Translations under genes and position numbers: made by a program
Part shown: in pieces, positions 57,836 through 64,000 of the stretch
How positions within the stretch are numbered: the first letter of the stretch is position 1
Layout of the letters: every line of letters begins with the position of its first letter
The notes under the pieces: generated by a model
Told to the model about the DNA's origin: nothing
The model's database searches: none
The model's input: only the letters and a program-made list of their open reading frames with translations
Assembly: GCF_014646015.1 (NCBI RefSeq)
Contig: NZ_BMMQ01000001.1
Coordinates: 186,001 to 250,000, forward strand
DNA: 64,000 nt
Direction: 5' to 3'
DNA from: Microbacterium nanhaiense
GTDB taxonomy: Bacteria; Actinomycetota; Actinomycetes; Actinomycetales; Microbacteriaceae

Positions 57836-59425
57836 TTGTCGAAGCCCGTCGTTCTTCTCGCAGAGCAGCTTTCCCCCGCCACGGTCGAGGCCCTCGGTCC
57901 CGATTTCGATGTCCGTTCGGTCGATGGCACCGACCGTCCCGCGCTGTTCGACGCGCTGGCCGAGGCGAGCGCCGTCCTCATCCGCTCTGCCACGAAGATG
58001 GACGCCGAGGCGATCTCGCACGCGCCGAACCTCAAGGTCATCGCCCGCGCCGGCGTCGGCCTCGACAACGTCGACATCAAGGCGGCCACGCAGGCCGGCG
58101 TCATGGTCGTCAACGCGCCGACCTCGAACATCATCTCGGCCGCCGAACTGACGTGCGGTCACATCATCAGCCTCGCGCGCCACATTCCGGCGGCGAACGC
58201 GTCGCTCTCCGGCGGCGCGTGGAAGCGCAGCTCCTTCACCGGCACCGAGCTGTTCGAGAAGACTCTCGGCGTGATCGGTCTCGGCCGCATCGGCGCGCTC
58301 GTCGCCGCCCGCATGCAGGCGTTCGGCATGCGCATCATCGCCTTCGACCCCTACATCACCGCCGCCCGCGCGCAGCAGCTGGGCGCCGAGCTCGTCACGC
58401 TCGACGAGCTCGTCGAGCAGGCCGACTTCCTCACGATCCACATGCCGAAGACGCCCGAGACCACGGGCATGATCGCCGAGGCGCAGCTGAAGAAGATGAA
58501 GAAGACGGCGTATGTCGTCAACGTCGCCCGCGGCGGACTCATCGATGAGCAGGCCCTCGCGGCCGCGCTCGAGGCCGGCGAAATCGCCGGCGCCGGCATC
58601 GACGTGTTCACGCAGGAGCCGCCGGCCGACGACAGCCTCACGCGCCAGCCGAACGCCGTCGTGACGCCGCACCTCGGCGCCTCCACGGAGGAGGCGCAGG
58701 AGAAGGCCGGCATCTCCGTCGCGAAGTCCGTCAAGCTGGCGCTCGAGGGAGACCTCGTGCCGGACGCGGTAAACGTCGCCGGTGGCGCGATCGACCCGTT
58801 CGTGCGCCCTGGAATCTCGCTCGTCGAGAAGCTCGGCCAGGTGTTCAGCGGCATCGCCCGCGGACCGCTCACCAGCCTCGAGATCGACGTGCGCGGCGAG
58901 CTCGCCGACTACGACGTCTCCGTCTACAAGCTGGCGGCCCTCAAGGGCATCCTCGGCAGCGTCGTCAGCGAGAAGGTGTCGTACGTCAACGCCCCGGTGA
59001 TCGCCGAGCAGCGCGGCATCGAGACGCGGTTGAACGTCGAGAAGGACAGCCCCGAGTTCCGCAACCTCACCACCCTCACGGGCACGCTCGCCGACGGCAC
59101 GGTGCTGAGCATCGCCGGCACGCTCGCGGGCACGCGCATGGTGCCGAAGATCGTGGGCATCAACGGCTACGAGCTCGATGCACCTCTCGCCGAGCACCAC
59201 ATCGTGATCGTCTACAAGGATCGCCCGGGCGTCGTCGCCGTCTACGCCGACAAGTTCGGCGCGGGGGACATCAACATCGACGGCCTGCAGGTCGCCCGCG
59301 GCAGCGGCGACGAGGCCCTGTCGGTCATCACGGTCGACAAGCGGGTGCCGGACGAGGTCGTCGCCGCCATCGGCGAGGCCATCGATGCTCGCATCATCCG
59401 ACAGATCGAGATCGTCGAAGACTAG
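57836..59425 (+). CDS. serA: D-3-phosphoglycerate dehydrogenase
   Basis: First enzyme of serine synthesis, oxidising 3-phosphoglycerate with NAD+, 529 aa. It is the long actinobacterial form: substrate-binding and Rossmann domains (1-315; G-L-G-R-I-G near 150, R-G-G near 236, H-L-G-A-S-T-E-E-A near 284), an intervening domain (about 316-450) and a C-terminal ACT domain (about 455-529) for serine feedback. TTG start at 57836 with AAAGGA 6-7 nt upstream. A strong terminator follows. Confidence 0.97.
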   Translation: MSKPVVLLAEQLSPATVEALGPDFDVRSVDGTDRPALFDALAEASAVLIRSATKMDAEAISHAPNLKVIARAGVGLDNVDIKAATQAGVMVVNAPTSNIISAAELTCGHIISLARHIPAANASLSGGAWKRSSFTGTELFEKTLGVIGLGRIGALVAARMQAFGMRIIAFDPYITAARAQQLGAELVTLDELVEQADFLTIHMPKTPETTGMIAEAQLKKMKKTAYVVNVARGGLIDEQALAAALEAGEIAGAGIDVFTQEPPADDSLTRQPNAVVTPHLGASTEEAQEKAGISVAKSVKLALEGDLVPDAVNVAGGAIDPFVRPGISLVEKLGQVFSGIARGPLTSLEIDVRGELADYDVSVYKLAALKGILGSVVSEKVSYVNAPVIAEQRGIETRLNVEKDSPEFRNLTTLTGTLADGTVLSIAGTLAGTRMVPKIVGINGYELDAPLAEHHIVIVYKDRPGVVAVYADKFGAGDINIDGLQVARGSGDEALSVITVDKRVPDEVVAAIGEAIDARIIRQIEIVED

Positions 59426-59439
59426 AGCCACGTCTTCCG

Positions 59440-59479
59440 CGGTGCGCCCCCTGTCGCTCGGCAGGGGGCGCACCGTTTT
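59440..59479 (+). terminator. intrinsic terminator of serA
   Basis: Perfect 14-bp stem (59440-59453 with 59462-59475), 8-nt loop, then TTTT. It ends 3 nt before the first ATG of the MFS gene. Confidence 0.92.
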
Positions 59480-59494
59480 CGCATGAAAGAAGCC

Positions 59495-61012
59495 ATGACA
59501 CACACAGACGCTATCGATGTCGACGGGCCGCGCGCCGGGTGGCGGGGCTGGGCCGCACTCGTCGTGCTGATGCTCCCCGTGCTGCTCGTCTCGATCGACA
59601 ACACGATCCTCAACTTTGCTCTGCCGGAGATCGCGCGCGAGCTCGAGCCGACGAGCGCCGAGCAGCTCTGGATCATCGACGCGTACTCGCTCGTGCTGGC
59701 GGGCTTGCTCGTCACAGCCGGATCCTTCGGCGATCGCATCGGCCGCAGGAAGATCCTCCTGTTCGGCGCCGTGGGCTTCACTCTCGTGTCCGTGGGCGCG
59801 GCCTTCGCCCCGACGGCGGAGTGGCTGATCGCGGCGCGCGCGGCGATGGGTGTCTTCGGCGCGAGCCTCATGCCGTCGACGATGTCGCTGCTGCGCACCA
59901 CGTTCCGCAATCGCAATCAGCGACGCGTCGCCGTGGCCGCCTGGGCGGGAGCCTTCTCGGCGGGCGGAGCGCTCGGACCCGTCATCGGCGGTTTCCTGAT
60001 GGAGCACCTGCCGTGGCAGAGCGTCTTCCTGCTCGCCGTCCCGGTGCTCGCGCTGATGCTGGCCGGCGTGCCGGTGTTCGTCTCCGAGAGCCGGGACCCG
60101 AATCCGGGACCGATCGACGGTTGGGGGATCCTGCTGTCGATGCTCGCGCTCGCGCCGCTCGCCTGGGGAATCAAGGAACTGGCGATCGCCGGTCTGCCCG
60201 GGCTCGTCGCGATCGTCGTGGGGCTCTTCTTCGGCTGGCTCTTCGTGCGCCGGCAGCTCCGGAGCCCGCATCCGATGCTCGACATGGCGCTGTTCCGGCG
60301 CTCGAAGTTCTCGGGCTCGCTCGACGTGAACCTCTGCTGCATCATGGCCTACATCGGGTTCCTCTACTTCGTCTCGCAGCATCTCCAGATGATCGTGGGC
60401 CTTTCGCCGATGGTCGCGGGGCTCGCGCTCATCCCCGGCGCGGTGATATCTATCCTCGCGGGCTTCATCGTGACGCCCTTCGCGGCGCGGTTCTCCGCGG
60501 CCGTCGTCGTGCCGATCTGCCTCGTGATCGGGGCCGCGGGGCTCGTGCTCGTGGCCTTCGCGGGCGCGCACGACGTCTGGATGCTCGTGCTCGCCTTCGT
60601 CATCATGGGCGCGGGCACCTCGGCCGCCCAGACGGTCTCCGGCGAGCTGATCATCTCGGCCGCCCCCGCCGACAAGGCGGGCGCCGCGAGCGCGATCAGC
60701 GAGACGGCGTACGAGTTCGGGGCGGTCCTCGGCACCTCGATCCTCGGCGGGATCCTCACCGCCTGGTATCGGGCGACGCTCGCGGTGCCGAGCGGCGTGC
60801 CGGATTCTCTCGCGGAGCACGCACAGGAGACGCTTGCGGGCGCGATGAACGCCGCCGAGGAGCTCGGCGGATCCGTCGGGGAGGCGCTGCGGGGCGCCGC
60901 GGCGGCCGCCTTCGACGGGGGAGTGACCGCGACGTCGCTCATCGGCACGGGCCTGCTCGTGATCGCGGCGGTCGTCGCGGCGAGTACGCTGGGATCCAGC
61001 CGAAAGCGTTGA
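59495..61012 (+). CDS. MFS efflux transporter, DHA2 (QacA/EmrB) type
   Basis: Proton-coupled drug efflux pump of 505 aa (509 if the ATG at 59483 is used), 14 helices expected for DHA2. Marks: L-V-S-I-D-N-T-I-L-N-F-A near 35, W-I-I-D-A-Y-S-L near 60, motif A G-D-R-I-G-R-R-K near 82, and antiporter motif C-like A-G-G-A-L-G-P-V-I-G-G near 155. The second ATG (59495) has GAAAG before it. The serA terminator ends only 16-20 nt upstream, so its promoter must lie within or across that hairpin. Confidence 0.88.
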   Translation: MTHTDAIDVDGPRAGWRGWAALVVLMLPVLLVSIDNTILNFALPEIARELEPTSAEQLWIIDAYSLVLAGLLVTAGSFGDRIGRRKILLFGAVGFTLVSVGAAFAPTAEWLIAARAAMGVFGASLMPSTMSLLRTTFRNRNQRRVAVAAWAGAFSAGGALGPVIGGFLMEHLPWQSVFLLAVPVLALMLAGVPVFVSESRDPNPGPIDGWGILLSMLALAPLAWGIKELAIAGLPGLVAIVVGLFFGWLFVRRQLRSPHPMLDMALFRRSKFSGSLDVNLCCIMAYIGFLYFVSQHLQMIVGLSPMVAGLALIPGAVISILAGFIVTPFAARFSAAVVVPICLVIGAAGLVLVAFAGAHDVWMLVLAFVIMGAGTSAAQTVSGELIISAAPADKAGAASAISETAYEFGAVLGTSILGGILTAWYRATLAVPSGVPDSLAEHAQETLAGAMNAAEELGGSVGEALRGAAAAAFDGGVTATSLIGTGLLVIAAVVAASTLGSSRKR

Positions 61013-61039
61013 AATCCCCGCAAGACCCAAGGAGTCTGA

Positions 61040-62092
61040 ATGTCGCGCGTCGTCAAGCTTGCCGTGATCGCCGGTGATGGTATCGGTCCGGAGGTGATCG
61101 CGGAGGCCGAGAAGGTGCTCGACGCCGCCACCGCGCACTCGGACGTGACCTTCGACAAGACGCGGTTCTCGCTCGGCGCCGACCGCTTCCTCGCCACGGG
61201 TGACGTGCTCACGGAGGACGACCTCGCCGGCATCGCCGCACACGACGCGATCCTCCTCGGCGCGGTGGGCGGCACGCCCAACGACCCGCGTCTCGCCGAC
61301 GCGAACATCGAGCGCGGACTGCTGTTGAAGCTGCGTTTCTCGCTCGACCACTACGTGAACCTGCGCCCGTCGAAGCTCTACCCGACGGTGCCCGGCCCGC
61401 TGAAGAACCCCGGCGAGGTCGACTTCGTCGTCGTGCGCGAGGGCACCGAGGGCTCCTACGTCGGCAACGGCGGCGTGCTCCGCCAGGGCACGGAGCACGA
61501 GATCGCGAACGAGCTCGGTGTCAACACGGCCCACGGCGTGCGCCGCGTCGTGGAGTACGCCTTCGAGCTCGCCGAGACGCGCCGCAAGAAGCTGACGCTC
61601 GTGCACAAGACGAACGTGTTGGTCAACGCCGGCAAGCTGTGGAAGCGCATCTTCGACGAGACGAGCGAGAAGCACCCGGACGTCGCCGTAGACTATATGC
61701 ACATCGATGCGGCGACCATGCACATGGTGGACAACCCCAGCCGCTTCGACGTGATCGTCACCGACAACCTCTTCGGAGACATTCTGACCGACCTCGCCGG
61801 CGCCATCACCGGCGGAATCGGGCTCGCCGCCTCGGGAAACCTGAACCCCTCGGGCGAGTTCCCCTCGATGTTCGAGCCTGTGCACGGTTCGGCTCCGGAC
61901 ATCGCCGGGCAGCAGAAGGCCGACCCGACCGCGGCCATCGGATCCGTCGCTCTCCTCCTCGACCACCTCGGCCTCGCGGCCGAAGCGCAGCGCGTGACGC
62001 GCGCGATCGAGCAGGACATCGCGGAGCGCACCGATGAGCCCCGCACCACGGCACAGATCGGCGACGCCATCGCGGCTCGCCTGACGGCTTGA
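61040..62092 (+). CDS. leuB: 3-isopropylmalate dehydrogenase
   Basis: Third step of leucine synthesis, oxidative decarboxylation of 3-isopropylmalate with NAD+, 350 aa. Marks: G-D-G-I-G-P-E-V near residue 10, R-E-G-T-E-G-S-Y near 135, K-T-N-V-L near 195, and [10 protein letters not shown] near 240 (metal and substrate sites). AAGGAG ribosome binding site 6 nt before the ATG. Followed by ilvE, so the pair serves branched-chain amino acids. Confidence 0.96.
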   Translation: MSRVVKLAVIAGDGIGPEVIAEAEKVLDAATAHSDVTFDKTRFSLGADRFLATGDVLTEDDLAGIAAHDAILLGAVGGTPNDPRLADANIERGLLLKLRFSLDHYVNLRPSKLYPTVPGPLKNPGEVDFVVVREGTEGSYVGNGGVLRQGTEHEIANELGVNTAHGVRRVVEYAFELAETRRKKLTLVHKTNVLVNAGKLWKRIFDETSEKHPDVAVDYMHIDAATMHMVDNPSRFDVIVTDNLFGDILTDLAGAITGGIGLAASGNLNPSGEFPSMFEPVHGSAPDIAGQQKADPTAAIGSVALLLDHLGLAAEAQRVTRAIEQDIAERTDEPRTTAQIGDAIAARLTA

Positions 62093-62137
62093 CGACAGTT
62101 TTCGCGCAGAGACACGGCGCAGACGGGAAAGACACGC

Positions 62138-63226
62138 ATGACCACTCCTGACACCCCTTCGCTTCAGTTCCTGGTTCGGAAGAACCTCGCCGCGAAGAGC
62201 CCCGCAGAGCGCGAGCAGCTGCTCGAGAACCCGGGCTTCGGATCCATCTTCACCGACCACATGGTCGACCTGTGCTGGTCGGAGAAGGGCGGATGGCACC
62301 GCCCCCGCGTCCAGCCGTACGGGCCGATCTCCCTCGACCCGGCGGCCGCGGTGTTGCACTACGCGCAGGAGATCTTCGAGGGCATGAAGGCGTACCGTCA
62401 CGCCGACGGATCGATCCACACGTTCCGCCCCGAGCAGAACGCGCGCCGTTTCAACCGCAGCGCGCGCCGCCTGTCGATGCCGGAGATTCCGGAGGAGTAC
62501 TTCCTTCAGGCGATCCGCGAGCTCATCGCGGTCGACGCGGAGTGGGTGCCGTCCGGCGCGGACCAGACGCTCTACCTCCGTCCGTTCATGTTCGCGAAGG
62601 AGGCCTTCCTCGGCGTCCGCCCCGCGAAGAAGTACAACTTCTACGTGATCGGCAGCCCCGCGGGAGCCTACTTCAAGGGCGGCGTCACGCCCGTGTCGAT
62701 CTGGCTGAGCGAAACCTACGCCCGCGCGGCCGAGGGCGGCACGGGCGCGGCGAAGACCGGCGGAAACTACGCCGCGAGCCTGCTCCCGCAGTCGGAGGCG
62801 TACGAGCAGGGCTGCGACCAGGTCGTCTTCCTCGACGCCCACGGCAACGTCGAAGAGCTCGGCGGCATGAACATCGTCTTCGTGAAGAAGGACGGCACGC
62901 TCGTCACGCCCGCCTCGGACAACATCCTCGACGGCGTGACCCGCAACTCGCTCCTCCAGCTTGCGGAGGACCGCGGCCACACCGTCGAGCGCCGTCCCGT
63001 CTCGCTCGCCGAGTGGCGAGAGGGCGTGGCGTCCGGCGACATCGTCGAGGTCTTCGCCTGCGGCACGGCCGCCGTTGTCACTCCCATCGGCCGGCTCAAG
63101 GCCGCGGGCTTCGACGACGAGCAGCCCACCGGAGAGCTCGCACTGTCGCTGCGCGAGGAGCTGACCGACATCCAGTACGGTCGCCGCGAAGACCGCCACG
63201 ACTGGCTGTACCGCCTCGACGCGTAA
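62138..63226 (+). CDS. ilvE: branched-chain amino acid aminotransferase
   Basis: Fold-type IV PLP aminotransferase, 362 aa, last step of leucine, isoleucine and valine synthesis. Marks: Y-A-Q-E-I-F-E-G-M-K-A-Y near 80, R-P-F-M-F, the PLP Lys in A-A-K-T-G-G-N-Y near 207, E-E-L-G-G-M-N-I-V-F near 245, and G-T-A-A-V-V-T-P-I-G. The 45-bp gap to leuB suggests one operon. Confidence 0.96.
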   Translation: MTTPDTPSLQFLVRKNLAAKSPAEREQLLENPGFGSIFTDHMVDLCWSEKGGWHRPRVQPYGPISLDPAAAVLHYAQEIFEGMKAYRHADGSIHTFRPEQNARRFNRSARRLSMPEIPEEYFLQAIRELIAVDAEWVPSGADQTLYLRPFMFAKEAFLGVRPAKKYNFYVIGSPAGAYFKGGVTPVSIWLSETYARAAEGGTGAAKTGGNYAASLLPQSEAYEQGCDQVVFLDAHGNVEELGGMNIVFVKKDGTLVTPASDNILDGVTRNSLLQLAEDRGHTVERRPVSLAEWREGVASGDIVEVFACGTAAVVTPIGRLKAAGFDDEQPTGELALSLREELTDIQYGRREDRHDWLYRLDA

Positions 63227-63237
63227 ACGTCCCATCG

Positions 63238-63276
63238 ACGCATCGCCCGCACCGGCTCACGGTGCGGGCGATGCGT
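63238..63276. terminator. bidirectional terminator between ilvE and GH20 gene
   Basis: Perfect 17-bp stem (63238-63254 with 63260-63276) and 5-nt loop between convergent genes. Confidence 0.85.
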
Positions 63277-63279
63277 GCG

Positions 63280-64000
63280 TTAACGCCAGGGGATCTCGGT
63301 GCCGCGCGCGAAGCGGATCCCCGCACGCTCCCACAGGAGGCCGAGGCCCGCGATCCGCGCGCGGAACGACTCCCAGTCGCGCTCCGCGGATCCGAGCGGG
63401 CGAGACCATGCGGCCTCGGCCGCCGAGGCGATACGGGGAAACACCATGTGCTCGAGGGTCGCCTCGTCGACGATGGTCTCGGTCCAGAGTGCGGCCTCGA
63501 CGCCGAGGATGCGCTCTTCGGGCACCTCGAGCACGCCCGCCGGATCCCACTCGTACGAGCGCCGGACGCTCGTCGGACCGTTCGCCCAGCTGAGACCGGC
63601 GCGCGTGTCGGCGTCGTACTTCATGTCGAGGTAGATCGCATCGGCGGGGGACAGCACGAATCTTCCGCCCCGCTCGAGCGCGCGCCGCGCGAGCTCCGCA
63701 TGCTCCGTGCTCGGCGTGAGGAAGCCCCAGTACTGGAACACGGCGTCCGCGGGAAGGTCCGCGGCGCCGGCCTCGTGCCACGCGGCCGGCGTGCGACCCG
63801 TCGCCATCACGGCACGGACGGCCATGTCGACGATCGCCCGGTAGTCGCTTCTCGCGGTGCCGAGCGCCTCGTCGCCGCCGACGTGCAGATAGGGGCCGGG
63901 GAAGAGTCGGGCGACCTCGGCGAACACCTCGCGGAGCACCTCCTCGAGACCGGGCGCGCGGGCGTCGAGGGAGGAGAAACCGACCGCAAAGCCGGTGTAG
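63280..64000 (-). CDS. glycoside hydrolase family 20 (beta-N-acetylhexosaminidase), partial
   Basis: C-terminal 239 residues of a GH20 hexosaminidase; the N-terminal part lies beyond the window edge. It would release terminal GlcNAc from chitin or wall fragments. The active-site motif H-V-G-G-D-E is intact (general acid Glu), with Y-T-G-F-A-V-G-F-S-S upstream, W-H-E-A near the following strand, Y-L-D-M-K-Y, and E-A-A-L-W-T-E near the end. The C-terminus is short, with no carbohydrate-binding module. Not a truncated gene, only cut by the window. Confidence 0.88.
   Translation of the reverse strand, partial: YTGFAVGFSSLDARAPGLEEVLREVFAEVARLFPGPYLHVGGDEALGTARSDYRAIVDMAVRAVMATGRTPAAWHEAGAADLPADAVFQYWGFLTPSTEHAELARRALERGGRFVLSPADAIYLDMKYDADTRAGLSWANGPTSVRRSYEWDPAGVLEVPEERILGVEAALWTETIVDEATLEHMVFPRIASAAEAAWSRPLGSAERDWESFRARIAGLGLLWERAGIRFARGTEIPWR

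Noticed and set aside
59483..59494. ATG 59483 as the MFS start.
   Set aside because: It lies 7 nt after the serA terminator stem with no ribosome binding site or TANNNT hexamer; 59495 has GAAAG before it. The earlier ATG cannot be excluded.
57776..63235. A 1,819-codon open frame antisense to serA, the MFS gene, leuB and ilvE.
   Set aside because: The translation is Arg/Asp/Val/His-rich low-complexity sequence that mirrors the codon bias of the real genes on the plus strand, without any domain. It is a shadow caused by high GC.
1..64000. Prophage, insertion sequence, integron or CRISPR array.
   Set aside because: I find no integrase, transposase, phage structural gene or regularly spaced direct repeats in the window.

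Overview
This window looks like chromosomal DNA of a high-GC actinobacterium, most likely Microbacteriaceae (Microbacterium-like). GC is around 70 percent by eye. The gene content is typically actinobacterial: AdnA/AdnB-type recombination nucleases, UvrD2, DUF3107, DUF3039, UPF0182, a DUF2342 protein, a PDZ/S16 protease and a compact Tad locus. Many genes have a TANNNT -10 hexamer 6-8 nt before the start codon, so many mRNAs are probably leaderless. I see no phage, insertion sequence, integrase or CRISPR array. The only decay is a short-chain-dehydrogenase tail next to duplicated tRNA genes.

1-20,640: PHP phosphoesterase, DEAD-box helicase, ferritin-like protein, DUF3107, adnA-like and adnB-like genes, a phosphotransferase-fold protein with a broken catalytic loop, nudC, uvrD2, an orphan ThiF/cyclodehydratase-fold protein, DUF2342, PDZ-S16 protease and UPF0182. 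From memory, most of this order matches Rv3211-Rv3193c of Mycobacterium tuberculosis, so it is an old conserved genome-maintenance block.

20,640-28,330: cupredoxin lipoprotein, a small membrane protein, two CorC/CNNM-family membrane proteins behind a structured leader, an intergenic island (nested inverted repeat, SDR remnant, two initiator tRNA genes with terminators), a nitrilase-family amidase, a DapC-like aminotransferase and an HtrA protease.

28,330-36,280: cell-wall glycopolymer island. It has three TagF/TagB-like glycerophosphotransferases (one fused to a GT4 glycosyltransferase), a membrane GT2 glycosyltransferase, a nucleotidyltransferase, an XRE regulator and a small unknown protein.

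36,280-48,420: ABC exporter pair, DUF3039, pncB, a murL-murD2 pair (alternative route for D-Glu into peptidoglycan), rph, rdgB and a four-gene ABC importer.

48,570-55,800: RNB-domain ribonuclease, seven-gene Tad pilus/secretion operon, tRNA-Leu(UAG), a small membrane protein, and a BLUF blue-light receptor coupled to an unknown 80-residue protein.

55,800-64,000: prfB, two small membrane proteins, serA, an MFS efflux pump, leuB, ilvE, and the C-terminal part of a GH20 hexosaminidase cut by the window edge.

The strongest candidates for a little-described system are the murL-murD2 pair, the leader of the CorC-family operon, and the superimposed terminator/leaderless-promoter arrangements. The most unusual single proteins are the degenerate phosphotransferase beside adnB and the orphan ThiF-fold protein beside uvrD2.
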